Assembly (NCBI RefSeq): GCF_036785885.1
Contig: NC_092320.1
Coordinates: 14,695,557 to 14,759,556 of the forward strand
DNA length: 64,000 nucleotides
DNA from: Coffea arabica
Lineage: Eukaryota > Streptophyta > Magnoliopsida > Gentianales > Rubiaceae
Direction of reading: 5' to 3'
Shown: piece after piece, positions 34,090 to 47,209 of the stretch
Position numbering within the stretch: the first letter of the stretch is position 1
Layout: each line of letters starts with the position of its first letter
Translations under genes and position numbers: made by a program
The notes under the pieces: model-generated
What the model saw: only the letters and a program-made list of their open reading frames with translations
The model's database searches: none
What the model was told of the DNA's origin: nothing

Positions 34090-35865
34090 ATAATGAAGTT
34101 AAGATCTTATCTGCGGATGTTGGCCGGCAAAGCATCCCTAGGCCATGTTCCATTTGATCCTGCAACCTTTCAAGAACTTGGATGTTGGGACTAACCGACC
34201 ACTGGTGATGCTAGTTGATGGCATAGATGTATTTTTCTTAGTATCCTGTAACACTCCTATTTTCCTATCTAGTAGCAATTTTATTTCTATTGGCCTGCAA
34301 AATAGTTGCACACATAAAAAAATAATGTAAGTTCATTAACTTTACCAGAAAATAGACTCCTCTCTTTATAGTTTATATGTATCCTTTGGAGTTCAAAATG
34401 CCCATTCATTGAGATTAATGATTATCATCACATAATGATCACTAGAATGAGCAAAAGATTAAAAATTGCAACATGTATAAGCGATAAATATAAATATGAA
34501 AATTCCTAAAATTAAGGGATAGTCCGTGATTTCGTTTGCGGCAACTACAACTTAGAGTGGGATTTTTCTAACATATATTAATTGGCGAATGAACTTACAT
34601 ATTGCTCTTATGTATCACGAACCAATAATACATTAATTGGCAGAAATATTGTCAACTACTGGACAAGCTGGAATTCTACCTCGGTCAACTTCAAAACACT
34701 GACAAATGCAATGGAGTACAGTATATTTTTGGCCACAAGGGTGGATTTGGGGTGAGGCTCATAATAAAAATGAGGAAGGTCATAAATTGATGCATGGTTA
34801 TAGCAGGCCTGTTAAATTCTTGACACTTGGGATAAATTCTGGCGAGGATAGGCCAAGCAGTTAATGTGCGAAGTAACTTTTGTTCAGTGGAAATTTAACA
34901 CCTCAACCACTTTGTCACATCAAGTCACCTGTCGAAATTCATTCAAATAATAGATGGAACAAATAATATTTTTAACATTTGAGTTTCATGAAAAGGGATG
35001 TAACCCGTGTTAAATCCGAATTCATTGAAGCTGTATTTATTTTTCAGTAAAAAATTCATGCGCTAATTGAAATATCTTAATATTCGAGTTTCTTTTTTAC
35101 AAGGAAAATGCTAATTCAATTAACTTTGTCGTTAGCTAAATCCAAGATCCAAAACTGAGTCTGCATTCCTTCATTTGAGGACTAGAATCTTGCACAGTAT
35201 TCTTTCCTTTCCTTTGTCGAGATGGCCCTGTTTACTCAGGAACCTCCCGTTAAAAGTTGTTGATTGCTATATTTACGTTTGTTTTCTCCTAAAACCAATT
35301 TATTTATTTTTTTTTAATAAGCAAGAGACTTTCAAAAGTTGCACTATCAGCACCAAATACAAGGGGAAAAAAAGATACTACTGGTGCAGTCAATGGCAGA
35401 TAACACTCTAAAACTTCAAAATTTCCACAAATACCAATAACTCTATGCAGCTTGAATAGATTAGCTGTTCATGTCTACTACGAACAAATTTAACGAGTGC
35501 AAGTTACAAGGCTCAAGAGAAAGATTAGATCTGATCAAACTAACCTAAAAGAGATCCCAAATCTAGTAAGAACAAATGAAGTTAAAAATTCAACGAAAAA
35601 ACTCTTGCTAGAAAAATTGTAATAGAATATAAATTCCCCACTAGGAGAATCCGAATAAATTCGAACTAGGAGAATTTTTGAAGAGAAAATTGTTACAAAA
35701 ACAAAGACAAAAAAAAAAAATCTAGGAAGAGCAGGAGAATAGAGGTTAAGGAATTTCTTGTCTGAAGTAATTCTAGAAGGAAAATTAGGCTGGGGGAGCT
35801 CCTAAAATCAATTTGTTGTTCGCAACTTTATAATTAAAAAACCATCTGTGTCCCATCTTGTATCT
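34090..35865. other. Intergenic after chitinase 1
   Basis: The first 290 bp are the 3' flank shared with chitinase 2. After that no gene or complete element was recognised. Confidence 0.45.
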
Positions 35866-35881
35866 AAGTGCCCAAATATTT

Positions 35882-36104
35882 GGTGCGCTTAGATGATATC
35901 TTTGTTAGGTTACAGAACTTTGACGCTTGGGAGGCTAACTGGGTCCCTAGGAAGGCCAATGTGCCAGCACATTTATTAGCTAGAAATGCTCGCTCTATTT
36001 CAGATATCTGTAGTTGGAGTTATTCTCCACCATCTTTTCTTCTCTCCGCAATTTCGGCGGACCTATCCTCACTTTAATGAAATTTTCTATTTTGCTATCA
36101 AAAA
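35882..36104 (+). mobile_element. 5'-truncated LINE, RNase H end
   Basis: A 223-bp insertion flanked by a perfect 16-bp duplication aagtgcccaaatattt at 35866-35881 and 36105-36120, with a short A-rich tail. It encodes the last 60 or so residues of a plant LINE RNase H domain (NWVPRKANVPAHLLARNA, then a stop). Heavy 5' truncation is usual for target-primed insertion. The intact target duplication implies a fairly young event. Confidence 0.88.
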
Positions 36105-36136
36105 AAGTGCCCAAATATTTATCCTAGCTAAGGAAA

Positions 36137-37493
36137 GGGATAATTTCAGAAATTTCCCTTGAGGTTTCTGACAATGTCACTCAGCTCCCCCCAATTTTAG
36201 AAAACTACACTAACCTCCCTTGCTTTACTGCTGAAGAGACTGTATAGATCCATCAGGCTAGAATTATACTTAAGTATCCTAAAATACCCTTATGCAACAT
36301 CATACATCAAAAGAAAGTGAAAAAAAAAGGTTTAGTGATCAATTTAACCAAAAAAAAAAGGTAACAAACATTTTTATCTAGACTTGCTATGCTTCCACGA
36401 TAATTATAAACCCAAAACCTCATTAACCTGTTCAAACAAACTCCAAATTAAACCCCAAATTCCATCAATTTTGGCATCACTAAAATAAAAAATTTTACCA
36501 AAAATCGCACTCCAACTTAATCCCTAATTTCTATCAATTTCGACATCATCAAGATTCCAATCTCTACCCAAATCACTTCCTCTACAAATCAATCATAAGC
36601 ACCACAACCAATTAAAATACCCTCAAAAAGCTTCTCGCCCTAAATTAACACTATATTTTGTCTATTGATTAATCTCACACCTCAAATTATGAACCCAACA
36701 CCTATCGCCTATCACCTTCCTAAACAGAAAAAGACTTGGCCAACCAGTATTGATGCCTATGCCAAGCGCAACCCCATACTCCAATGGCGTTAGGAATAGA
36801 TAAATTAATCTTTGTGACAAACTACCACCAATACTTGTAAATCAAACAAAAAAATGAAACCAAATGAAGATATTAGATTCTAGTGCATAACAGGCATAAT
36901 AGCATAGTCCAAATTCGTCCCTTTTTCTTTTCCAACCATAACCCATTAATTTTATTTTTTTCCCCTCTATCACAACCATGTTCATCATCTCTATCTAATT
37001 TGACCATGAAATTTTCGTTTGCTCTCTCAATTTGTAATTTTGGAAATTTTGATTATTTAATGTATGCAAATTATAATACGAGAAGAAATAAACAAGAGGG
37101 GTTGATAGTTAAATACCATGGAAAGAGAGAAATAGACAAGAAATAAATACTTCGGATAGGTTTGCATGGTGGTGTAGTTGACGGGTGGAAGAGACTATGG
37201 TGTTATAAACAGGAAGGAGAAAATCATAAGAGGTTGAAAAAAAAGAAGGGAAAGAGAAAAGAAACAGCTGTTAATTAAAGTAGGGTTGGGAATGATGACG
37301 AATTGCTATCGATTTTTATTTTTCTTTTACTTTTGGTTTGGTTTTTGTGTCCGACATATGTGGTAAATTATCTATTAAATAGAGGATATTGTAGTTATTT
37401 TATTGAGTCGAGGGAGGTCAGTATAATTTTCTAAAATTGTGGGAAGCGAGTGAAATTGTCAGAAACCTCAAGGGAGGTTTCTGAAATTATCCC
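36137..37493. mobile_element. Long-inverted-repeat DNA element, 1,357 bp (copy 1)
   Basis: The left arm starts gggataatttcagaaatttc and the right arm ends gaaattatccc; about 85-100 bp of each arm pair up, with shared tttctgacaatgtcact and agaaaactacactaacctccc on the left. Flanks ctaaggaaa (36128-36136) and ctgagggaa (37494-37502) match at 7 of 9 positions, consistent with an aged 9-bp duplication as made by Mutator-like elements. No transposase is visible. A second copy lies at 61365-62270. Confidence 0.82.
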
Positions 37494-39064
37494 CTGAGGG
37501 AATGTTCAATATTGATTGTGATGTTGGGTTGAACATGTCACGTTCCAATACAATCTTCCATTGACTTTATGTTTTCATAGTCTTGCCTTTATTTCAAAGT
37601 TTTTAATGATACAATTACTTATTACAGCCACGGTGAGAAGCTTCTGCGTTGACGGAATAAACATTAACGCTTGCATCAAAAAGGTTTATGTTGCAGAGTC
37701 AAATTTTGCTTGTATACATGTATACGTAACAGACCAATTATGGTGTTGAAATACAATTGATTAACAAATTATGGGCAGCTACTGAAGCAATAATAATGTC
37801 AAATATTCCAGAAGGAGTCAGTTTCTTGCGTGGAAATTTACTTAATTCACCTCTTTGTCAAACTCAACAATTGAGGAAATAAAGCTCTACATAGAAAAGG
37901 AAAAAGTGCTTTTCTTGTGCGTATGAAAAAATCGATGTTTTAACAATATTTGGATTTCCTCAATACCTTAAGAAATAATGCACGATATAGTTGAAAAAAA
38001 TGGATTTCTTGTAAGTATCTTCGTGAAAAAAAAATAGATGTTCTTACCGTATTTGGATTTCCAAGAAAACAAGAAAGAAACAATTTGCCGATGTTATCAA
38101 ATAAAAAAAACATAAAAAGCATAAGATTGATGCTAAGCCCACAACCCTTGATTAATCCTATAGCAATCTTGTCAATCTTCACATACGTTAAGGGCTTTTC
38201 ATATATGCGTTTCATTTATGTAATCCTATTAGGATTACTTTCTGTTTTTTTTCCTCAATAAATCAAGGACTCGGACTTCATTTGTCTTTTCTACTCATCT
38301 TTTCTTTTCTTGGACTTTCTTGGGTATGAGTGGGAATGCACAAATCAAAACTTTTGTTAGTGCTTCTTGTTTGGTCCAAGCTTGATATTAATATATTTGT
38401 GTTTCATGTGGTTCCAAGTACCCGTGAATTATTCCCTAAATCTCGGCTAATATTTAAGGAACCAATAACATGGTCCAACTGAAAGAGATTGGCTGTCTTA
38501 ATCTAGGCATTTCTAACCCATAAATAAATTATTCGAGAGTAGGCATTCGGAAGTATTTATAAACTTCATAACATGTTTAGGCATAATCAACTAATCACTT
38601 TGTATATATCAATGTTGATATATATATAAAATGCAGCATATTTTAGACGCCAATAAATGTAAGTAATATACAAGGTGGTGAGATTGTGAAATGGCTCAAG
38701 CACAAGAAGTTGAGTTGAAGTATCAAATAACACAATGATTAACGCGCAGAGGTGAACCGATCAATGTATCCGCCCACTATATATCTGCTTTTGAACAAGT
38801 CACCTGGGAAGGCTCTGTTTTGTCAGGCGCTGACCAGAACAGAACTGAAATTGTCAAAGGCTTCCCTTCTCAACCTTAACTGGATCAGCGTAATAGTGTA
38901 ATACCAAAAATTCAATCAATAGCGCAAATTCAGAATCCAACCTCAATCCTTCTGGATCATGAAGCTGACTCCAAGACTATATATATGACACAATCCGAAG
39001 GGAATAAAGCCCCACAGAAACAAGAAACCGTTCGCTATAACAGTTTCATCAAAAGCTCCATTTT

Positions 39065-39074
39065 CTATATATTG
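39065..39074 (+). promoter_or_regulatory. TATA box of chitinase 2
   Basis: ctatatattg lies about 40 bp before the ATG, matching the position in chitinase 1. Confidence 0.55.
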
Positions 39075-39108
39075 GAAAAAACAGAGAATTAGCCAGAAAC
39101 AAAACAAA

Positions 39109-41089
39109 ATGGTGTTAGCTCCCATGAAAGCTGCTAGTAGTAGCATTTTTTGCACTTGTCTTTTATTCATGATCATCAGCTTCAGCTCTAGCTATGCTAG
39201 CCCTTCATACTCCTCTGAGGCCATGAAGGGAGCTTACTACCCCTCATGGAAAGTTGCAGAATTTCCGCCATCCGCCATAGATACAACCTTATTCACTCAC
39301 ATCTACTACGCATTTCTCAACCCCAATGCCTCAACTTTTAAGTTCGACATAGATGCCTCAACAGCAAACCTTCTCATCGGCTTCACATCAACTCTTCACT
39401 CCAAAAATCCACCGGTCAAGACACTTCTCTCAGTTGGCGGCGGAGGCGCTGGTCCGACTACATTTTCCCGCATGGCCTCGACTCCAGCCTCTCGCAGGAG
39501 CTTCATCCTCTCCACCATAGAAGTAGCAAGGAAATACGGGTTCGATGGATTAGATCTCGACTGGGAGTTCCCTCAAAACGCACAGGAAATGAACGATTTA
39601 GGCAGCCTATTCGACGAATGGAGAGCTGAAATCGTAAAAGAATCCAAAGCAACACAGCGACCTCAGCTCTTGCTCTCCGCAGCAGTTTATTTCTCTTCAA
39701 CCTTTTTCCTATCTGCAACACCGAGAACTTACCCAGTAGCTTCAATCAACAAGAACTTAGATTGGATCAATGCTATGTGCTATGATTATCATGGCTCCTG
39801 GGAACCTACAATCACAGGTTCCAATTCAGCATTATTTGACCCCAAAAGTAACATCAGTACTAGCTATGGATTAGGATCTTGGATCCAGGCAGGGATTTTG
39901 AGGAGCAAATTGGTGATGGGTTTGCCGCTTTATGGCAGAACATGGACGCTGAAGGATCCTAGCGTCCATGGCGTGGGAGCACCAGCAGTTGGTGTTGGTC
40001 CTGAGGGCGATGGTGGGAGTGGGATTTTGTTATATTACGAGGTCGAGGAGTTTAATAAAAAGAACAATGCCACAGTTGGATTTGATGTGGCTACTGCGTC
40101 TACTTATTCATTTGCAGGAACTGCATGGGTTGGATATGATGATGGTAGATCTACAGCAGCAAGGGTTGGATATGCTCAGGCTCTCAGGATTCGTGGTTAC
40201 TTCTTCTGGGCTTTGAGCTTTGATCTAGACTGGAAAATATCCAGAACAGGTACATAATAGTTCTAGTTTTTTTAACTTCTTGTTATTTAATCTAAACTTC
40301 ACTTAATTTTGCTCAATCACCATTAGTTTAAGTTTATGAATTATAGTGGAAAGAAATTAAGAACCTTTCTTCTTCTTAATTTTTTTATTCCATCTTTTAT
40401 CAATCTTAAAATGATAGAATTTTCGTCCATAGTATATGGGAGAAGGAAATATAAATAGGAAGATTCAAGATCTATTTCATGGTATGAAGTTAGATGCAAG
40501 AGCATTAGTATTTATATTTTAGGTGGTTGATTGAAAAATAAAATCTTCCATGAGATATTTGGTCAGTATGTGTCGGACTATAATGCTTATAAAGTTTTTT
40601 GTCAATTATTAGGTCTGCACTGAGGCTGCAAAAAATAATAATACATAACAAGTCTGGTCGGCTAAGATCTGGACCAAGTCATACAGTAGTTTTTGCCTTT
40701 TTTTTTTCCCCTCACCTTGCCTTTTTTTTTTTTTTTGGTACTAAAGTTTCTTATGGAAGGGATACTTTTTATTCATCACAAAAGGACATAGACTTAAAAG
40801 TATTCAATTGTCCTGTAGCTTTCTTCTTTAAATCAAACATAATAGTGCTCGGATTGAGTCAATATTCACCAAACACTGTAGACATTCGGGATTAGAAAGA
40901 TCACTAATGATTAAATACTAGTTCTTGAATAGAACCAACACCTCATATCAAAAAGGGACAAAACCTAAGTTTGACTACTTCGAATTGCTATTACTATTTC
41001 TTGGAAATTAAAATGTCATGCTCCTAATTTACTTTTCCTGCCGTCCTACATATGTGTGTTTTGCAGCTTCCGAGTTGTGGAATCGTTGA
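39109..41089 (+). CDS. Secreted class V chitinase (GH18), chitinase 2
   Basis: Exon 1 is 39109-40249 and exon 2 is 41067-41089, with an 817-bp phase-1 intron; the product is 387 residues. It has a signal peptide, SVGGG, the catalytic [17 protein letters not shown] and FFWALSFD. All GH18 catalytic residues are kept and the length is normal for a plant class V enzyme. It differs from chitinase 1 by scattered substitutions, mostly in the N-terminal 100 residues and the C-terminal tail (ASELWNR versus ASHLWIH). The short last exon is supported by a clean ttttgcag acceptor at the same position as in chitinase 1. Likely role: defence-related chitin hydrolysis after secretion (inferred from family). 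Confidence 0.92.
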
Positions 41090-41686
41090 GAATGAAGTTA
41101 AGATCTCATCTGAGGATGGTGTCCAACCTAGGCCATGTTTCATTTCATCGTGACCACTGGTGATGCTAATTGATGGCATAGATCGATATATTTTTAGTAG
41201 TGTCCAGTACCAATTCTCTATTTTTCCTATCCAGTAACAGTTTTACATTTCTTGGTGTGCAAAATTGTTGCACACATAAGACAATAATGTAACTTTATTA
41301 ACTTTACCAGAAAATAGACACTTCTCCTTGTAGTTTTCACATCATTCAATTTGTCCTATCAAGTTCAAAATGCGGCATTTGTCCTGCATTTTGTGTCCTG
41401 TAAAATTTGCAAGATTTTGAAGGAAAATAGTTAGTTACTAGTAAAAATTTCAATAACTGCTATTAACTGTCATTAATTTCCTATATTCTCTCAACATTTT
41501 TCTTGGAAAGCAAACATGTGTGAGAAACTTATTTTCGTTTTCCATTGCATCACATTCTTTCATTTCACTTTCCTACACAACTTTCCTTCTATTCAAATGG
41601 AAAGTAAGGAAAAGGTACTTTTAGCTAGAGGGGTATTTTCAATCGACCTTTTAGAGTACCAATCTCCGTCTAATGGATCGACCAAC

Positions 41687-41913
41687 CTTGACCGATTACC
41701 ACCACCAAAGCATTAAAATTTGGTGAGATGGGAGGCAAGATTTGATCCACCAATTTGTCACAATTAAATGTGGCTTTACTTAAAAAATCCAAGCGGATGC
41801 ATAGTGCACCCGTCTGGTTTGGTAATGGTTCAGTCCCCTCTAGTTATCTTTGGACCTCTTGAGGTCCTCCCCCTCCCCTATAGTGTAAGAAACTATCGTA
41901 TCGAAAAAAAAAT
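41687..41913 (+). mobile_element. SINE, family copy 2 (227 bp)
   Basis: Same family as 8319-8543. It is flanked by an 11-bp duplication gatcgaccaac at 41676-41686 and 41914-41924 and ends in poly(A). It shares gtggctttacttaaaaaat, ctatcgtatcgaaaaaa and the central tctggttt motif. Confidence 0.82.
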
Positions 41914-41960
41914 GATCGACCAACAATTAGTTCAACGGTGCAAAGGAATCGCCAAATGAC

Positions 41961-42836
41961 TAGGACTGTCAATGGGGTTGGACTAGGTCAAGCCGGGCTC
42001 GTTCGGCCTGACAAAAAGCCCGAATTGCCTGACCATTTAGTGAGCTAGTCTGAGTTTGAGCCTAAAAATTAGGACCGAATTAAATATGAGCCAAGCTTGG
42101 GAGTTATTAGGTTCAAACCCGATATAGCCCCGACCATTTAATTACCTATATATATAATATTTATATTTTGATATTATGTATAATTATATATCCAAATATA
42201 TTATTACTAAATACTAAATATATATATAAATTACAAAGCACAAAAATACATCTAAAAACTCTTTTATGAGTTTTCTTGAAAACCAATATTAGTAATGCAT
42301 AACTAAATCTCTAACTTTTCTTATTACTTGAGTAAATTTTTGTATTGGCATAATATTGGTTGATTTCTTTTTGGTCTACAAACACATATCATCAAGCATA
42401 TTTGGATTTAAATCACAAAATTATAAAAAAGTTTCAACTTTTAAAGATGTTTTGGCTTATGATCGCATGTTTTATTACTATTTTTCATGCATTTTGAATG
42501 AATTAAATATAAATATTGTTAAAAAATTTTTGGTTTATATACTTTTTAAGAACTATTATTTATTCATGTTTAGTTTTAATATTATAGTCTTGTAAATGTT
42601 AAATTAGTTTTACAACTTAATAGTTTTAGTAATTATATTAAGAAAATTAAGGAGTAATAAGTGAGTTTGGACTAATCCCGATTAAGACTCACAACCCGAA
42701 TATTATGTGAGTTGAGTATCAGTTTCACATTTATGAACCCGAAACTCATAACCCGAAACCCAAAAATGTTTCAAATTAAATGAATTGAACTTGAGCTTAT
42801 CAAAACTCGGTTCATTATGTCCGATTGACAGGCCTA
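41961..42836. mobile_element. hAT-type non-autonomous element, 876 bp
   Basis: Left end taggactgtcaatggg and right end, reverse-complemented taggcctgtcaatcgg, give inverted ends. Flanks caaatgac (41953-41960) and caaatggc (42837-42844) are an 8-bp duplication with one mismatch. AT-rich centre, no transposase. Confidence 0.85.
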
Positions 42837-43232
42837 CAAATGGCTCAACTAACGAGTGCCTGATTTACTGGTTTGGCTAGTCGAGGTCGGAGGTCCCGAA
42901 GGATATAGTGTTGTCGGCAGAAGTGAATCTAATATTTCCCCTGGTGCAAATTATCAGTCGACTACCTTCCATATAATGTGTCACAAGGGACGGCGATGTT
43001 GTATTAGGCGATCAAGACAAAACTCGGACTAGTCAAGAAAACACGTTCCGCTCTTCAACCTTAAATCAAATCAAGTAGCCAATATAAAATTGGTCTCTGG
43101 ATAAACACAACCGTACAAGAATATATACAAAAACAATTTAATGCAAATGCAATAACCCGAGAAATGCTTACAATTGTCACACTAACCCGATATCTTGACT
43201 GCACAAGATCGAGGGTAAAACCTCCACTACTT

Positions 43233-43241
43233 CTATATATG
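43233..43241 (+). promoter_or_regulatory. TATA box of chitinase 3
   Basis: ctatatatg lies about 50 bp before the ATG. Confidence 0.5.
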
Positions 43242-43286
43242 AAAGGGGAGAAACTACAGTAGAATTAGCACACAAAAAAAAGGATC

Positions 43287-45945
43287 ATGTCTACCCTTCA
43301 ATTCATCAGTATTATTTGCACTTTCCTACTGTTCTTGATCAGCTTCATCAGCACAAGTACTTCTGCTGTTGATACATACTCTTATGAGTCCATTAAGGGA
43401 GCCTATTGGCCCTCGGATAGATTTTCATATCTTCCACCATCAGCCATAGATACTACTTTGTTCACTCACGTCTACTATGCATTTCTTTTGCCTAATAATG
43501 TCACGTCTAAGTTTATGATAGACAATTCAACAGCTCTTCAGCTTGTGACCTTCACATCAACTCTCCATTCCAAGAAGCCACCGGTCAAGGCTCTTTTCTC
43601 CACGGGTGGAGGAGGCGATCTTCCATTTCAATTTTCACAGATGGCCTCAACTCCTTCTCTTCGCAGGAACTTCATCCTGTCTACCATAGAAGTTGCTCGA
43701 AAATTCGGGTTTGATGGAATTGATCTTGATTGGGAGTACCCACAAAACCCTCAAGAAATGCAGGATTACGCCATTCTGCTAGAAGAATGGAGGGCCGAGG
43801 TCATAAAGGAGTCTGAGGCAACAAATTGTCCTCAACTCTTGCTGTCTGCAGCTGTTTACTTTTCTGCCAACTTTTTCCTACATGGGCCGTTCAGAACATA
43901 TCCAGTAGCTTCGATTAACAAGAATTTGGATTGGATCAATGCCATGTGCTACGACTATCATGGATCATGGGAACCTACAATTACAGGTTCCCATTCAGCA
44001 CTAATTGACCCCAAAAGTAATATCAGTACCAGCTATGGTTTGGAATCCTGGATCAAGGCTGGAATCTTGAGAAGCAAATTGGTGATGGGATTGCCGCTTT
44101 ATGGCAAAACTTGGACGCTAAAGGACCTTATGGATAGTGGCGTGGGAGCACCGGCGATTGATGTTGGTCCTAGTGGAGCTGGTGGAAAAGGAGTACTGTT
44201 TTATTATGAAGTGGAGGATTTCAACAAGAAGAATAATGCAACTGTTCAATTTGATTTAGGGACACTATCAACTTATTCAGTAGCTGGGAATATATGGATT
44301 GGGTACGATGATAGTAGATCGACAGCATTGAGGATTGCATTTGCTCAGGCTCTTAGGCTTCGTGGCTACTTTTTCTGGGCTCTGAGCTTTGATCGAGACT
44401 GGCAAATATCAGAAACCGGTACTTATGATTATTCTTCTTGACATTTTTACATTCGTACCTTCATTGGCTTAGATTATATTTTAAATTGTTATTATGATTT
44501 ATGTAGATTTTGTATGTTGGCAAAGGATGATGATTGAAAATTTCTGTCTTTTATGAAACTGATGAGCTTCACTCACAATCTCAAGAAGTGGGCACCGGGC
44601 AGTTGGAGATTAATTTTATTATGATATATTTTCCTTTGTAGCTAGAGCATTAACTGTTAACTCGTTTTTTCATCTTTTTCCCCTCCTTATTTTTCAGTTG
44701 GAAAAAGAGGACTTTAACTATTGAACCAACTATAGTATTTTGTTGGCTAAAATACTGAGGCTAAAATACTGATCCTCATATAATAATATGAACTCCATGG
44801 ATGGGACTACTAGGAAACATCTGTAGAATCTCAATGGGATCTTGTCTATGGGGATGCAAATTTCATTAGGGAGCTATTAGCTATATAGCGAATTATATGC
44901 TTTTACAATAATTGTATTTTTTTTTTTGGTGGGCACAGAAGTAATACTTTAGTGAGCAAAATACAACAATTACTACTATTGTTGCTTAGGGTACATGTTT
45001 CCCCATTTGTATTGTGGATCACGTGGTTTGTGGAAACTAGCTTTGGACAGAGAAAAAAAAAGAATTAACTTCATTTTGCATTCTCGAACTTGCATCACTT
45101 TCTCACTTTGTATTTTAAACTCTTAATTTTGAACATTTTACACCCTAATCTCTCAAAATTATCCCATTTAGGTCTAATCAATGATTATGTACTTTCACAA
45201 AATTAACGAATCAAAAGGTGGTGAAAATTAATGACAATGTATCATTTTGTTCCAACTACAATCCCTTAACCTTTTGACCAATTTTAGTTCGTTATTATTT
45301 ATGTATATGGTCTCAATTATTAATATTTCTATGACACATTTTTGGGTTTTCTATGCTGTTAATTCTGCAAAAATTATCATTGACTAAAATTAAATAGGAT
45401 AAACTTGAGAATTTAGGACGTAAAATGTCGAAAATAAAAAATTTATGATGTAAAGTATTCAAAATTGAAATTTAGTGTGCAAAGTAAACAAAATAACACA
45501 AATTCAAGGGTACAAAGTAGAGTTTGTCCAGAAAAAAAAAAAAATCTTTGCTAGAAAATCAGTACAATAAGTTGATTGCATTGAACTTCTTCAAGCTTTG
45601 TATACTTTCAAGAAATTTTGTAAATATTTACATCTAGAACACTTTACTTTCCTTTCCTTTTCTAAAAATGTCTTACATGTAGGACCATCAATTCTAGAGG
45701 ACAATCTTCTCGTCAAAATTTACTGAACTTTTTAACAACTTCTAAAAGGTGACTGAAAATCTCACTCTGTTTAATTGTTTTATGCAGCTGCCTTTAATAA
45801 GAAGGAATTAAGGATCCTCATGAATGACACCCAAAAAAATAAAGAAAAAAAGATTAGCATTCATAAGTTTACATTTCCTCAATTTTAAGCTTTAACCTGT
45901 CGTTTTATGTTTGTAGCTTCCCGATTCTGGATTGGCTGGAAATGA
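43287..45945 (+). CDS. Secreted class V chitinase (GH18), chitinase 3
   Basis: Exon 1 is 43287-44418 and exon 2 is 45917-45945; the product is 386 residues. Signal peptide (MSTLQFISIICTFLLFLISF), a GH18 barrel with STGGGG, the catalytic DGIDLDWEYP, MCYDYHG and IWIGYDD. The catalytic residues are intact. It is clearly related to chitinases 1 and 2 but diverged throughout, so it predates their duplication. The 1,498-bp intron is long partly because it holds an inverted-repeat element (45065-45528). The last exon gives ASRFWIGWK. If the donor were skipped, the frame would end a few codons later at 44441, giving a slightly different tail. Confidence 0.9.
45065..45528. mobile_element. Inverted-repeat element inside the chitinase 3 intron
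   Basis: About 100 bp at each end pair with each other: left aacttcattttgcattctcg, right caagggtacaaagtagagtt, with ttttgaacattttac matched by its inverse near 45430-45480. No coding capacity; the ends are approximate and no target duplication was fixed. Confidence 0.65.
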
Positions 45946-46324
45946 AATCAAGGATCACGTGCAGATATTGTCCGGCCATGAACAATACAAACTGAAAATG
46001 GTATCTTCAAATATCATTGGCCGGATCAAGGATCATTTGCAGATAAACCTTGTCTTATTTATTTTATTCTGTCCTTTCTCCACTTTGGATTATTGTCCAA
46101 AAGTTAATTTATGAAATCAATAAAATATGGATTGTCCACGAAGGATTGTAAATATCGATTGTCCTTTCTCCATTTTTTTTTGTCTTTAATTTATACAAAC
46201 CAACAATTATTTCAACCATGGGTAATTATTCACTTGACCAAATAAAAGAAACTTACGGGCGTCTTACAATTGCATTGCTTCATCATCTCCTCAATTGTCC
46301 AGCCACGGGTTTCAAAATTGTATA

Positions 46325-46543
46325 TGGCTTCATTTGGGTTGAAAATTTTGATAAGATATTTGAAATTCACTCAAATCACTCTAGTTGTTTGAATCATTTA
46401 AGCGATATTTGAGATAGTACATTTTGAACATCAGAATAATCAATGATTTATGAGTCCAAATGCGTCCTACATAATCTAGACAATTAGAAGAATTTGAGAT
46501 AATTTTAAACTTTTCGTTAAATCCTTCAATCCAAACGCAGCTT
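46325..46543. mobile_element. Possible MITE
   Basis: tggcttcatttgggttgaaa at the left and the inverse of ttcaatccaaacgcagcttt at the right resemble eudicot hAT/Mutator MITE ends. The pairing is imperfect and no duplication was seen. Confidence 0.4.
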
Positions 46544-47209
46544 TAAATGATCTTCGCAGAAGCAATTATCGCACAAGCAGATCTACATGTGAAATTTTTA
46601 TTTTCAAGTATCACGAAATAATTATTTTCAAATTAATTAGTTATCACGAAAATGATCCGTACAAATATTATTAATTAGCCTGCAGGTCAATATGAAATTT
46701 AAAAGTTAAGTGGTCAATTACTAGCGATAAGTATAGTCATGTTATTGTATACTAAAAAGAGCATCCCATTCAGTTAAAGCGATTAATAGGTTTTCTTGAA
46801 AAATAAATAAAGTGATATTCTTCCCTATGTTTTGAAAGAACTATTGATTTTTCTCAAGTGGTAGATCTAAAATATAAACACAACAAATAATACCTAAACT
46901 CAACTAGAAAACACATTATACGAAATATTACAACTCATGGGACACTAGAGAATTCTCTAGAAAACTATGCAAGAAGCTGGCAATTTTATTCTAGACGGAT
47001 TGAGAGTAGTTGTTTACTTTCAACAAAGACAACTTTGCAGGACATAGGATCAATTTTCTCTCCCTTTCATGCAAATAGCTCTAAAAGATAAACAAGATAT
47101 GGTAATTAATCAATAGCATACGGGCAAAAGAAAAATAATAAATAAAGACTGATGAAAAGAATTAGCGAATCCTGGCATAACACTTGAGTCCATGATGTCC
47201 GGCTAGCCT

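Larger units (their letters stand above)
30140..34375 (+). repeat. Tandem segmental duplication, unit A (chitinase 1)
   Basis: This block, containing about 1.9 kb of upstream DNA, the gene and its downstream flank, matches unit B at 37495-41338 in order and orientation. Shared non-coding landmarks include gccacggtgagaagctt, acttttgttagtgcttcttg and cattaactttaccagaaaat. Coding identity by eye is well above 90 percent. Confidence 0.88.
37495..41338 (+). repeat. Tandem segmental duplication, unit B (chitinase 2)
   Basis: The counterpart of unit A. Its left limit abuts the inverted-repeat element at 36137-37493. Part of its upstream region (about 37915-38075) contains an additional internal duplication of a tatttggatttcc block not seen in unit A. 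Confidence 0.85.
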
